In this document: positions 1 through 8,479 of the stretch, piece by piece | Layout of the letters: each line of letters starts with the position of its first letter | Numbering within the stretch: position 1 is the stretch's first letter | Source: Mobilitalea torta | Lineage (GTDB): Bacteria; Bacillota; Clostridia; Lachnospirales; Lachnospiraceae | NCBI RefSeq assembly: GCF_050433395.1 | Contig: NZ_JBNPXH010000014.1 | Span: forward strand, 1 to 64,000 | Direction: 5' to 3' | DNA length: 64,000 nt | Notes under the pieces: model-generated | Told to the model about the DNA's origin: nothing | Seen by the model: the letters and a program-made list of their open reading frames with translations, nothing else | The model's database searches: none | Position numbers and translations under genes: made by a program

Positions 1-1
1 A

Positions 2-76
2 AATCGAAAATGATGTAAACGAAAGGGCAGTTACTGGCAAGCAAAAGCTGCTTTTTCGTTTACACCATCATCGATT
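2..76. repeat. imperfect inverted repeat / long hairpin
   Basis: Positions 2-24 and 54-76 are reverse complements with 3 mismatches in 23. The stem continues inwards (GCAG near 27 against CTGC near 48) and a run of five T follows on the plus strand. It could be a terminator of a gene left of the window or the end of a small non-autonomous element; the sequence does not decide. Confidence 0.5.
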
Positions 77-202
77 CTAACCTAAAGAATTTGTTTAATT
101 ATATCATAGCACATAAGAAAAACAGCATCAAATATTTATACAAATATATTCAACCCTATTCCTTTTAAAATTAATTTTATCTACAGCCTGAGGTTGCTGT
201 AA

Positions 203-585
203 AAAAACAGGAGTGATGGAACGCTTTCGGTTTCACCTGTCAGCCGGATTTTCATTGCTGCTTGGAAATGTACTGAAGGATATTGTTACATTTTTACTGC
301 CGGCGCTCAAATTCATAAGGAAGGTACAATAGATCAGATAAATATATATCAAAGGATTTATGAAATAGTAGCCGATATTCCGGATGTCTGTGTTGCCACC
401 TATGGGCAGATTGCTTTGATGGCCGGGATACCGCATGCACCCAGGGTGGTTGGTTATGTCATGAGTAAAGTACCTGCAGGGCGAAACCTTCCCTGTCACA
501 GGGTAGTTAACAGAATGGGGGATATGGCGTCAAACCATGTCTTTGACGGAGAGCAGCTGCAACGTACTCTGCTGGAGAAAGAGTG
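203..585 (+). pseudogene. remnant of an O6-alkylguanine-DNA alkyltransferase-like (MGMT/ATL) gene
   Basis: The open frame encodes the DNA-binding domain of the MGMT/Ada family. From about 329 it reads like the winged-helix segment (YGQIALMAG, RVVGYVMSK), followed by the alkyl-acceptor motif PCHRVV with its cysteine and a terminal QLQRTLLEKE. Proteins of this family repair O6-alkylguanine or flag it for excision. No ATG, GTG or TTG precedes the domain in this frame. An AAGGAAGG-like site sits just before an ATA codon at 329, so the start may have been lost by mutation or may be ATA. The protein also stops where most family members carry a short tail. A gene broken at the 5' end is the best reading; an intact short gene with a rare start is the alternative. 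Confidence 0.55.
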
Positions 586-689
586 AGTGACTTTTCTGAA
601 AATGGCCGTATAGACATGGAAAAGTGCCAATAGAAGACTTGGTAACCGCACTGTCCTGGAAAAGCTGATGTTTTAAATAAGGCATAGCA

Positions 690-732
690 AATGCACCTCG
701 GAGGTAGTTTATCATAGCCCTCGGGGTGCATT
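690..732 (-). terminator. hairpin downstream of the GntR-ABC operon
   Basis: Arms 690-704 and 719-732 (AATGCACC and CGAGG blocks) form a stem with one bulge, 27 bases beyond the permease stop. No U-run follows on the minus strand, so its role as a terminator is only probable. Confidence 0.35.
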
Positions 733-758
733 CGACATGAAGCAGACATTTCAATCAC

Positions 759-1415
759 TTAGAATAAAAGCTCACGCTTTGAGAAAATCACATAGCTGAT
801 CTTGTACATAAGCAGATTCCAGACCAGTGCAATCACCGGGGAGGAGCACAGCAGGATAAATATTAAGAGATCTGTAAAAGCAATGCCAAAGAAGCGTAAA
901 AGCTCATAGGCACCAAAGCAGACGACAGCGGGAACAATAAAAGAAATCAATGAAAGTATGCGGGCTTTCTCTGCACCAAATTTAAATAAAAGAGGAATGG
1001 AGACACTCCCGAAGATCTCCGCAACCACCAAACCCACCAAAGTGACAAACGGTAAAGTGAGAAGGCTACTGACATTACTGTAATCAATTTTGTGGACAAG
1101 GATACCTCCGATGCAGCCAATTACCAGGCCGAAGACAACACCGACAGCAGAGAAAATCAGAAGAACGATAAATTTGCTTGCCACCAGGTCCTTTTTGGAA
1201 ATCGGGGTAACCATAGCATATTTCATCCACTTGGAATGATCATCAAAGCTGAAGGTAGTAATAACCATCATACTGCATAGGACACCGCTGGTGATAATAT
1301 AGGCTTCCGGTCCGCTGTAAGGAATAAAAACAAAGGCAAAAACCAGCAGCATAAATAACATGGATTTCGCATTATGTCCAATGTTATACAGATCTTTAAT
1401 AATTAAGCTTTTCAT
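759..1415 (-). CDS. ABC-2 type transporter permease
   Basis: A 218-residue integral membrane protein with about six hydrophobic segments, of the ABC-2 permease type found next to YtrA-like GntR regulators and a stand-alone ATPase. It would form the channel of an exporter for peptides or antibiotics, or one that relieves envelope stress. Its start overlaps the stop of the ATPase gene (ATGA), so translation is probably coupled. Third and last gene of the GntR-ATPase-permease operon. A shorter relative survives, fused to part of an ATPase, at 42.7-43.1 kb. The substrate cannot be told from the sequence. Confidence 0.85.
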   Translation of the reverse strand: MKSLIIKDLYNIGHNAKSMLFMLLVFAFVFIPYSGPEAYIITSGVLCSMMVITTFSFDDHSKWMKYAMVTPISKKDLVASKFIVLLIFSAVGVVFGLVIGCIGGILVHKIDYSNVSSLLTLPFVTLVGLVVAEIFGSVSIPLLFKFGAEKARILSLISFIVPAVVCFGAYELLRFFGIAFTDLLIFILLCSSPVIALVWNLLMYKISYVIFSKRELLF

Positions 1416-2275
1416 CTTATCTGTTCCCCCTTTACATAAAGTAGAAGAATATCGTCAATAGAAGCATCGTCGATTACCGCTGTCTTATAGGTGCGTTGTG
1501 CTTTTTCTTTATCGGCAACCAGCACATCCCACTGGTAGTCTTGCTTGCGGCAGGCAAGAATCTCGGATTTGTCAATTGTGTCAAACAGCGTTGATCCGCA
1601 CCGCAAAATGCCGTATTTATAACGGAGTTCATCCTTTGACTTGCAGAATAAAACCTTTCCCTCGTGAATAAAGGTAATGTAATCAGCCACTTTCTCAAGA
1701 TCTGCTGTAATATGGGAAGATATGAGGATAGAGTGGTTTTCATCCTGCACAAATTCCAGGAAAACATCTAATATATCGTCACGCATAATCGGATCGAGTC
1801 CTCCGGTGGCTTCATCCAGAATCAACAGCTTTGGTTTGTGGGAGAGTGCGACAGCAATACAAAGCTTCATCTTCATGCCCTTGGAAAATGTCTTGATTTC
1901 TTTACCGGGCGGGAGCTGGAACTTATTTAAATAATCGCAGTATACAGTCTGATCCCAATGTTTATAAGCGGCAGCCGAAATCTTGCCCACCTTGGCCGGG
2001 GTGAGTGTTTCATAGAAGTTGATGCCGTCAAATACAACCCCAATGTCCTCCTTGATTTGCCTGGAATCAGCGGAAAGTTTCTCTCCCCAAAAGGTGACGG
2101 TTCCCTCATCCCGCCGGATGAGGTCGAGAATGGCATTAATCGTGGTACTTTTACCGGCTCCGTTTTCTCCGATCAAGCCCATGATTGTGCCTTTCGGAAT
2201 AGAAAATGAAACATGGTCCAGCTTAAAATCAGGATATTGTTTTGTCAGGTTCTCAACCTGTAGAATTGCCTCCAT
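1412..2275 (-). CDS. ABC transporter ATP-binding protein
   Basis: A 287-residue nucleotide-binding subunit. Walker A reads GENGAGKST near residue 37. The signature region is FSKGMKMKL, Walker B LLILDEATGGLD, and the H-loop histidine is in SSHIT. The family (YtrB/BcrA-like) powers export through the ABC-2 permease encoded next. The SKGM form in place of LSGGQ is common in this subgroup. The gene begins 6 bases after the GntR stop with GAGGAG upstream, so the three genes form one transcript governed by the GntR repressor. Confidence 0.9.
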   Translation of the reverse strand: MEAILQVENLTKQYPDFKLDHVSFSIPKGTIMGLIGENGAGKSTTINAILDLIRRDEGTVTFWGEKLSADSRQIKEDIGVVFDGINFYETLTPAKVGKISAAAYKHWDQTVYCDYLNKFQLPPGKEIKTFSKGMKMKLCIAVALSHKPKLLILDEATGGLDPIMRDDILDVFLEFVQDENHSILISSHITADLEKVADYITFIHEGKVLFCKSKDELRYKYGILRCGSTLFDTIDKSEILACRKQDYQWDVLVADKEKAQRTYKTAVIDDASIDDILLLYVKGEQIR

Positions 2276-2281
2276 AGTCAG

Positions 2282-2659
2282 TTACTCCTCCTCGTTGTAA
2301 AACATAGTCAAAAGCTCAACCAGCTTATCCAGCGGTATATTGCTGATACGCGCAAGGTCTGCAGCCTCCTGCAAATGTTCCTCTGCTTTTCGCTGCTGTT
2401 CTTCCTGGAAGAAATCTTTGTTCTGCGCTGATACAAAACTGCCTCTTCCAACAGTCGTTTCAATAAAACCATCCCGCTGCAAATCTTCATAAGCCTTTTG
2501 TACAGTAATAACACTCACATGAATGGATTTTGCCAATGCACGCATGGATGGGATCGAGTCGCCTGTCTGCAATTCACCGCTCATAATCATTGCCTTAATT
2601 TGTGAGGTGATTTGTTCATAGATTGGCTTACTCGTATTACTGCTGATGATAATCTCCAC
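2282..2659 (-). CDS. GntR-family (YtrA subfamily) transcriptional repressor
   Basis: A 125-residue protein with an N-terminal winged helix (PIYEQITSQIKAMIMSGELQ, then the recognition segment VSVITVQKAYEDL and the wing GRGSFV) and a short helical C-terminal tail, the size of the YtrA subfamily. I start it at the GTG at 2659: AGGAGGG lies 5 bases upstream and the usual family start follows. A longer reading from 2704 would begin inside the operator. YtrA-type proteins repress the ABC operon they head and respond to cell-wall-active antibiotics in characterised cases; the ligand here is unknown. Confidence 0.85.
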   Translation of the reverse strand: MEIIISSNTSKPIYEQITSQIKAMIMSGELQTGDSIPSMRALAKSIHVSVITVQKAYEDLQRDGFIETTVGRGSFVSAQNKDFFQEEQQRKAEEHLQEAADLARISNIPLDKLVELLTMFYNEEE

Positions 2660-2676
2660 ATGGTCCCTCCTTTGTA

Positions 2677-2709
2677 CTATAATGTACTTATGCAACAAGT
2701 ACATTATAG
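2677..2709 (-). promoter_or_regulatory. palindromic operator of the GntR-ABC operon
   Basis: Two perfect 13-bp arms, CTATAATGTACTT (2677-2689) and AAGTACATTATAG (2697-2709), are separated by 7 bases. The site lies 18 bases upstream of the repressor start and overlaps the probable promoter. Its symmetry and spacing fit a dimeric GntR protein, so the operon is probably autoregulated. Confidence 0.75.
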
Positions 2710-2891
2710 TTAGGTGCGTCTACTTTGTCAACAGTGTTTTGGGAAAGTTTATGAAAGCGATAATTTCCATTTCTTCTTTCGTTGCTTTACGTTCTTGGCT
2801 GGCTTTTCAGATTTGAGCATAAATCTATGTACCCGTCGCTCTGGTGGGGCCTACAAATTATGGAAAACTGAAAATATCTCGTTTTCCAGTA

Positions 2892-2921
2892 TTGACTGAC
2901 CGTCAGTCATTGTGATATAAT
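2892..2921 (+). promoter_or_regulatory. promoter and TetR operator of the tetR gene
   Basis: A -35 box TTGACT (2892-2897) and a -10 box TATAAT (2916-2921) are separated by 18 bases. The -35 box is embedded in the 17-bp palindrome TGACTGAC-C-GTCAGTCA (2893-2909). The same palindrome recurs at 3713 before the transporter genes, so the TetR protein probably represses itself and the exporter. Confidence 0.8.
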
Positions 2922-3064
2922 GCATTTAAAGGGGAGTAATCGGCCTTTTAGGTTCCATTGCCGTCATCACGGACATTTGTCCCGGCTATGGATGAAACGA
3001 TAAGACCTTAATCCATTTTCGAGTTAGGGTTTTTGCATTTTTAATATGATAGGAGTAATAACGT

Positions 3065-3664
3065 ATGAGCAAGCCAAAAGACCCTGAACTGCGCCGCGAA
3101 GATATTATTAAAGCAGCCATGGCTTTATTCAGAGAGGAGGGATTTGAAAAAACCACAGTGGACGGAATCGCAAAAAAAGCTGGGATTGCCAAAGGGAGCG
3201 TCTACAATTACTTTAAGTCGAAAGAAAGCGTTTACGAAGCCATCATTAGTGATTTGTCCATGAGGATGCTTTCCAAAACAAAAGATATATTGACAGATAG
3301 CAATGTTTCTCCAAAACAACGCATCATTAATTATATTGACTTCTCGTTTGCCTTGGGTGAAAAGGGAAATATGAATTTGAGCAAGGTCCTCGGTCCGTCC
3401 TCAAATGATACAGCAAAAGTCATGTACACACAAGCACTGGAAAGTGGAACATGGATGATTATCCCTGTGCTCCAAAGTGTTCTGGAGGAAGGGTCGTGTT
3501 TAGGGGAGTTTCGCATCGGAGATGCACAGTTCAGCGCGGTTGCGTTAATGGGAGCATTTCAAAAAATCCACGTGGCATATTACAAGTTATTTGACATGGA
3601 CTTTGTGACAAGTCGGAAATATCTAAATGATCTGTTGAGTAGACTATTGGGAACAAACTTCTAA
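3065..3664 (+). CDS. TetR/AcrR-family transcriptional regulator
   Basis: A 199-residue regulator. The N-terminal HTH is clear (EDIIKAAMALFREEGFEKTTVDGIAKKAGIAKG then SVYNYFKSKESVY, residues about 9-55). The C-terminal ligand-binding domain is all-helical and diverged. GGAG lies about 10 bases before the ATG at 3065. It sits between two copies of a TGACTGAC/GTCAGTCA palindrome, one over its own promoter and one before the ABC genes, which points to ligand-relieved repression of the exporter. The leader from 2922 to 3064 is unusually long and I recognise no element in it. Confidence 0.9.
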   Translation: MSKPKDPELRREDIIKAAMALFREEGFEKTTVDGIAKKAGIAKGSVYNYFKSKESVYEAIISDLSMRMLSKTKDILTDSNVSPKQRIINYIDFSFALGEKGNMNLSKVLGPSSNDTAKVMYTQALESGTWMIIPVLQSVLEEGSCLGEFRIGDAQFSAVALMGAFQKIHVAYYKLFDMDFVTSRKYLNDLLSRLLGTNF

Positions 3665-3712
3665 ATAGTCGAGATAGAAACAAATGCACATGGTTTATTT
3701 ACGCCACAAAAA

Positions 3713-3729
3713 TGACTGACGGTCAGTCA
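3713..3729 (+). promoter_or_regulatory. second TetR operator
   Basis: TGACTGAC-G-GTCAGTCA differs from the copy at 2893 only in the central base. It lies 24 bases before the ATPase start codon, followed by an AT-rich stretch and the GGAGG ribosome site, so a bound repressor would block transcription of the ABC operon. Confidence 0.75.
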
Positions 3730-3753
3730 TATATTTTAATGGAGGTAATCTAT

Positions 3754-4629
3754 ATGGCAATTGTAACGATAGACAATCTCACAAAACGCTTTGGTCGATT
3801 CACCGCGCTGGACAACGTGAACTTTTCCCTAGACCGTGGAGAAGTGCATGGATTTATTGGCCCGAATGGTGCGGGTAAGACGACAACAATTCGTGTTTTG
3901 CTGGGAATATATCAAGCTTCCCAAGGCAATGTCACCATCTTCGACAAGGATGTATGGCGTGATGCAGTAGAACTCCATAAGCGCATTGCCTATGTTCCGG
4001 GCGATGTGAGCCTTTGGCCCAATCTTACCGGCGGCGAAGTAATCGACCTGCTTGTTCGTCTGCGTAAGAGCGGCGGAAAATCAAGACGCGAGGAATTGAT
4101 TGAACGATTTGACCTCGATCCAACAAAAAAATGTCGAACCTATTCCAAGGGCAATCGGCAAAAGGTTGCTTTGGTGGCCGCCTTTGCCTCTGAAGCAGAT
4201 TTGTACATTCTTGACGAACCTACAAGCGGTCTTGACCCATTGATGGAAAGTGTTTTTATGGATTGTGTTGCGGAAGTCAAACAGCAGGGCAAAAGTGTGT
4301 TTTTGTCCAGCCATATCCTAACGGAAGTCGAAAAACTCTGTGACAAGGTAAGCATTATCCGCAAAGGGAAAATCGTTGAAAACGGTACACTGGATGAATT
4401 GCGACATCTGACGCGCACGACCATAAACGTCCGCACACGTAAACCCATTGAGGGCATAGAGGCGAATCCCAGCGTTCACGATTTAGTTAAGAATAACGAC
4501 TTGGTGACTTTCAGCGTAGACAGCAGTGCGGTTGGCAAAGTAATTACACAGATCAGCAAATATGATATTATCAGTATGGAGGGTGCGCCGCCAACTCTTG
4601 AAGAATTGTTCATGCGCCACTATTCGTAG
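3754..4629 (+). CDS. ABC transporter ATP-binding protein (TetR-controlled exporter)
   Basis: A 291-residue ATPase. Walker A reads GPNGAGKTTT near residue 38, the signature YSKGNRQKVALV, Walker B LYILDEPTSGLD, and the H-loop SSHIL. I use the ATG at 3754, which has GGAGG 8 bases upstream; the frame open from 3712 would begin inside the TetR operator. It pairs with the two-part permease encoded 29 bases downstream and resembles exporters of the tetronasin/polyketide type (COG1131 with COG3559), which remove hydrophobic drugs. The substrate is not determined. Confidence 0.9.
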   Translation: MAIVTIDNLTKRFGRFTALDNVNFSLDRGEVHGFIGPNGAGKTTTIRVLLGIYQASQGNVTIFDKDVWRDAVELHKRIAYVPGDVSLWPNLTGGEVIDLLVRLRKSGGKSRREELIERFDLDPTKKCRTYSKGNRQKVALVAAFASEADLYILDEPTSGLDPLMESVFMDCVAEVKQQGKSVFLSSHILTEVEKLCDKVSIIRKGKIVENGTLDELRHLTRTTINVRTRKPIEGIEANPSVHDLVKNNDLVTFSVDSSAVGKVITQISKYDIISMEGAPPTLEELFMRHYS

Positions 4630-4658
4630 CCCAAGCAGTTCAGGAAAGGAGCATAAGT

Positions 4659-6263
4659 ATGAAACAATCTCTGTTTACCGGCGCTGGACATTTACTTCGC
4701 TTCATGCTGCGCCGTGATCGTATTCGATTAGTGGTATGGGTGCTTGCCATTTCTCTGTTCACTATCTTAATGGCCCCCTATTTTACAGATACCTATCCGA
4801 CTGCCGAATCCCGCCAAATGATGGCGGCAAGCATGGAAGGCCCCGCAATGGTGCTGCTTTTTGGGCCTGTGTACTCGCCGGATAACTATACGAATGGTGC
4901 AATGTTCAGCAATTTCTTGCTTCTCTTTATGGGTGCAATTGTTGCAGTTATGAATATTCGTACCATTGCGCGTCATACCCGGCAGGATGAAGAATTGGGT
5001 CGCATGGAGGTCATTCGGTCGCTTCCAACCGGCAAACTGGCAAATATGACGGCTGCCATTTTATTGAGCGTCATTGCAAATGTAGCCATGACGCTGCTGA
5101 TCAGCGTTGGTATTCCACTCTTTGGCATTGAGGATTTGGGGGGTGCCGGTTCTTTCAATTTTGCGGCAGCATTGGGAGTCATCGGAATATTCTTTGCTAT
5201 TACAACCTCCCTCTTCTGCCAACTGTTTTCCAGCAATCGAACCGCATTGAGTGTTTCCTTTTCATTTGCCGCAGCAACCTACTTATTGCGCGGAATTGGC
5301 GATGGTGGTATCCGTGCGTTGACAGTCACGTCTCCTTTTGGGATGATGCACATGACAGAAGCCTTTGTTCGCAACTTATGGTGGCCCCTTGTTCTTCTTC
5401 TTGGAATATCTGTATTGCTTACTGCTGTGGCGTTTTCACTTGGAAAAATGCGTGACCTTGGCGCAGGACTGATTCCCGCAAGACCGGGAAGGAAAAATGC
5501 AGCCACTTTACTATCCAATTCTTTGGGATTGAGTGTGCGTCTGTTGCGAGGCTCGGTTGCCGCATGGGCTCTGATTGTACTGGTGCTTTGCGCTGTATTC
5601 GGTTCCCTGTTTGGTGATTTGGAAACTCTTGTGGGCGAAAGTGAAATATTAGCCTCGTATTTTTCACATGCAGACTTCACAATCGTGGAGGAATTTTTAA
5701 CATTGCTTACCGTACTCATAGCGATGGTAAGCACTGTACCCGCGGTATCTTTCCTTATGAAATTGCGCGGAGAAGAAAAAGAAGGGCATGCCGAACACAT
5801 CATATCCAGATCGGTTTCCCGGAATGCGCTTTTAGCAGGCTATTTTGCTATTGCTCTTGTGGTTTCCGCCGCACTAACAGTTATCGGGATGCTTTCTCTT
5901 TGGGGTATCGCCTCTGTCACTATTGAGGAAGTTCCAACGCTCGCCGTATTCTTTCAGGCAAGCCTCCACTATATTCCGGCTATTTGGACACTTATAGGTT
6001 TATCTACTGCACTTGTTGGCATTTTCCCAAAAGCTACGGGTGTGGCGTTTGGATATCTTGGGTACTGCTTTTTTGCCATGTTTACTGTGATGATGTTTGG
6101 TATGCCTGAATGGATTGGAACCTTATCACCGTATAGCTACATTCCACAAATTCCACTTGAAAATGCAAATCTGGGGACAGCGGGGATACTGGTGGCCACA
6201 GCTGCGGTCTTATCAATCGTTGGGTTTGTTGGTTACAGAAAAAGGGATGCAATGTTTTATTGA
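4659..6263 (+). CDS. ABC exporter permease, COG3559-type
   Basis: A 534-residue membrane protein with two homologous halves of about six hydrophobic segments each, separated by a hydrophilic stretch (residues about 265-290). This is the layout of the large permeases annotated as exporters of polyketide antibiotics. AAGGAG lies upstream of the ATG at 4659. It is the last gene of the TetR-controlled operon and is followed by a strong hairpin at 6324. It probably works with the 291-residue ATPase to pump a hydrophobic compound out of the cell. Confidence 0.85.
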   Translation: MKQSLFTGAGHLLRFMLRRDRIRLVVWVLAISLFTILMAPYFTDTYPTAESRQMMAASMEGPAMVLLFGPVYSPDNYTNGAMFSNFLLLFMGAIVAVMNIRTIARHTRQDEELGRMEVIRSLPTGKLANMTAAILLSVIANVAMTLLISVGIPLFGIEDLGGAGSFNFAAALGVIGIFFAITTSLFCQLFSSNRTALSVSFSFAAATYLLRGIGDGGIRALTVTSPFGMMHMTEAFVRNLWWPLVLLLGISVLLTAVAFSLGKMRDLGAGLIPARPGRKNAATLLSNSLGLSVRLLRGSVAAWALIVLVLCAVFGSLFGDLETLVGESEILASYFSHADFTIVEEFLTLLTVLIAMVSTVPAVSFLMKLRGEEKEGHAEHIISRSVSRNALLAGYFAIALVVSAALTVIGMLSLWGIASVTIEEVPTLAVFFQASLHYIPAIWTLIGLSTALVGIFPKATGVAFGYLGYCFFAMFTVMMFGMPEWIGTLSPYSYIPQIPLENANLGTAGILVATAAVLSIVGFVGYRKRDAMFY

Positions 6264-6323
6264 CCTATTAGTTAACAAACAGAAAACGCTAATAATGGTA
6301 AAGCAACTGAATATGTCCGTTCA

Positions 6324-6353
6324 ATGGCGGTTTTGAAAAGTCAAAACCGCCGT
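6324..6353 (+). terminator. terminator of the TetR-controlled ABC operon
   Basis: A 13-bp perfect stem (ATGGCGGTTTTGA / TCAAAACCGCCGT) with a 4-base loop lies 60 bases after the permease stop, followed by TTTACTATT. From 6360 to 6617 I see no gene: the longest start-to-stop frames there are under 20 codons. Confidence 0.7.
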
Positions 6354-6617
6354 TTACTATTCATGGAGGGCCGCCATCATGCCATAATGGCTGGATCAAT
6401 GAGTATATAAAACATCAATTTATATAGATACGTCTCTCACTGGACAGTTCCTTTTGCATCTGATATTATAGGAGAAATTAGATATTGAAAATGCTGAGAA
6501 GAGGATTAGTATCTGTAAACTGGTTTCAGAAAGTTGCTGGTTGATGTGAAGCAATAAAAGGAATACAGGGAACTCACCTTTGAGCAGTCTTAGTCAAATT
6601 TAAACACTCACTTTTTT

Positions 6618-6792
6618 AGGAATTAAAGAGTAGCTAAGAACGGAGCCCTACCGTTATTGAGGGAGGATATAAGGCATTAGTGCCCGTATCTGAATAAGTG
6701 CATAATACTTAGGTATTATGAATCGGAGTGGTACCACGTAAGATTAAGTCTTTCGTCTCCTTGGCATATAGCCGGAGACGTGAGACTTTTTT
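6618..6792 (+). promoter_or_regulatory. T-box leader of leuA (tRNA-sensing riboswitch)
   Basis: The T-box sequence GGAGTGGTACCACG is at 6725-6738. A stem III-like hairpin (ATAATAC/GTATTAT) is just upstream at about 6702-6719. A terminator follows at 6746-6792: AAGTCTTTCGTCTCC pairs with GGAGACGTGAGACTT (two mismatched bases) and is followed by a T-run. TGGT in the T-box would pair with an ACCA tRNA end, consistent with the A discriminator of leucine tRNA. Uncharged tRNA is expected to let transcription run into leuA. Stem I looks shorter than usual and I could not assign the specifier codon; leucine is inferred from the gene. Confidence 0.85.
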
Positions 6793-6816
6793 ATTATCAT
6801 TGAGGAGGAATATACT

Positions 6817-8475
6817 GTGTTTAATCATCAAAAGTATGAAAAAAGTTTCTTTTTACCCCCTGTTATGTCTTATGATTGGGTAAAAAAGCAGTCAATCGAA
6901 CAAGCACCAATATGGTGCAGCGTGGATTTAAGAGATGGTAATCAAGCCCTGCCTACACCAATGACGTTACAGGAAAAGTTGGAAATGTATCAAATGCTAT
7001 TAGATATCGGATTTAAAGAAATTGAAGTTGCATTTCCAGCTGCATCTGATACGGATTTTCATTTTTTGAGAACATTAATTGAAAACAAAATGATACCGGA
7101 AGATGTCACTATCCAAGTTATAACGCAAGCCAGAGAGCATATTATTCGCAGAACTTTTGAAGCCTTAGATGGTGTTCCAAAAGCGGTTGTTCATTTGTAT
7201 AATTCAACATCGGAAGCCCAGCGTAGGCAAGTATTCCATAAATCAAAAGAGGAAATCAAACAGCTTGCGGTTGACGGCGCTATCTTATTCAAGCAGTTGG
7301 CTGAAAAAACCAAGGGTAATTTCTATTTTCAGTATAGTCCTGAAAGCTTTCCAGGAACAGAAGTTGACTATGCACTTGATATTTGCAACAGTGTGATAGC
7401 GATTTGGAAGCCCACACGCAATCATAAAGCAAATATTAATATTCCAACCACTGTCGAGAATGCTATGCCTCATATTTACGCAAGTCAGCTAGAATATATT
7501 AATAAGAATTTGTTGGATAGAGATTCTATCGTATTATCTATTCATCCTCATAATGACAGAGGCTGTGGTGTATGTGATGCAGAGTATGGAATGTTAGCCG
7601 GGGCACAGCGTATCGAAGGCACACTTTTTGGAAATGGAGAACGCACCGGAAATGTTGACCTTATTACAGTTGCCATGAATATGTATTCCCAAGGTGTCGA
7701 CCCAAAATTGAATTTTAGCAATATGAACCATATATGTGATACGTATCAGCGTTTAACAAAGATGTCTGTTCCAGAACGGCAGCCTTATTCAGGTTCACTT
7801 GTCTTTACAGCTTTTTCAGGTTCACACCAAGATGCCATTTCTAAAGGATTGAGCTATCGTGAGCAGGAAAAAATGGAGAAATGGGAGGTTCCTTATATTC
7901 CAGTGGACCCTGCCGATTTGGGGCGTAACTACGAAACCGATATCATTCGTATCAATAGTCAATCCGGAAAGGGCGGTATAAGTTATATACTACAAAATGC
8001 TTATGGTATTAAAATGCCATATAAGATGAATGAGGAACTTGGATATTTTGTAAAAAAGGTATCGGATAGAGAAAACAAAGAACTGTGTACCGAGGAAATC
8101 TATCAAATATTTAACCAACAATACATTGAATTTTTTCCAAAATTCAAAATCGAAAATGTCAAAATTGAAATTGAAGAATCACATGAAGCTATATTAACGA
8201 TATCGCAAAATGATAAGCAAACACTTGTAAAAGGTAATGGCAATGGTAGCCTTGATGCAATCAGCAATGCAATAAAAGAGCATTGTTCAGCAGAATTTGA
8301 TTTAGAAATATATGAGGAACATTCTATGGGTAAAAACTCATTAGCATTGGCTTCGGCATATATCGGGATCTATGCGAATGAAAAATTATACTGGGGAGCA
8401 GGGATTGACAAGGATATTATAAAAGCATCCGCTTTTGCATTGTCAATTGCGGTAAATAAATTATTAGGAGATTAA
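6817..8475 (+). CDS. leuA: 2-isopropylmalate synthase, long type
   Basis: A 552-residue enzyme that condenses acetyl-CoA with 2-ketoisovalerate, the first committed step of leucine synthesis. The N-terminal TIM barrel shows DLRDGNQAL (catalytic Arg and metal-binding Asp) and, later, the metal-binding HPHNDRG with GTLFGNGERTGN. The C-terminal regulatory domain (residues about 430-552) is the LeuA dimer region that binds leucine. The length matches the leuA2 subtype. The start is the GTG at 6817 with GAGGAGG upstream. Expression is under the T-box. The rest of the leucine pathway is not in the window. Confidence 0.93.
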   Translation: MFNHQKYEKSFFLPPVMSYDWVKKQSIEQAPIWCSVDLRDGNQALPTPMTLQEKLEMYQMLLDIGFKEIEVAFPAASDTDFHFLRTLIENKMIPEDVTIQVITQAREHIIRRTFEALDGVPKAVVHLYNSTSEAQRRQVFHKSKEEIKQLAVDGAILFKQLAEKTKGNFYFQYSPESFPGTEVDYALDICNSVIAIWKPTRNHKANINIPTTVENAMPHIYASQLEYINKNLLDRDSIVLSIHPHNDRGCGVCDAEYGMLAGAQRIEGTLFGNGERTGNVDLITVAMNMYSQGVDPKLNFSNMNHICDTYQRLTKMSVPERQPYSGSLVFTAFSGSHQDAISKGLSYREQEKMEKWEVPYIPVDPADLGRNYETDIIRINSQSGKGGISYILQNAYGIKMPYKMNEELGYFVKKVSDRENKELCTEEIYQIFNQQYIEFFPKFKIENVKIEIEESHEAILTISQNDKQTLVKGNGNGSLDAISNAIKEHCSAEFDLEIYEEHSMGKNSLALASAYIGIYANEKLYWGAGIDKDIIKASAFALSIAVNKLLGD

Positions 8476-8479
8476 AACT

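Noticed and set aside
507..758. Two short minus-strand frames downstream of the ABC permease
   Set aside because: They overlap the alkyltransferase remnant and a hairpin and differ only by frame, with no credible product.
2714..2899. 62-codon frame between GntR and TetR genes
   Set aside because: No ribosome site and no domain, and it runs into the TetR promoter and operator.
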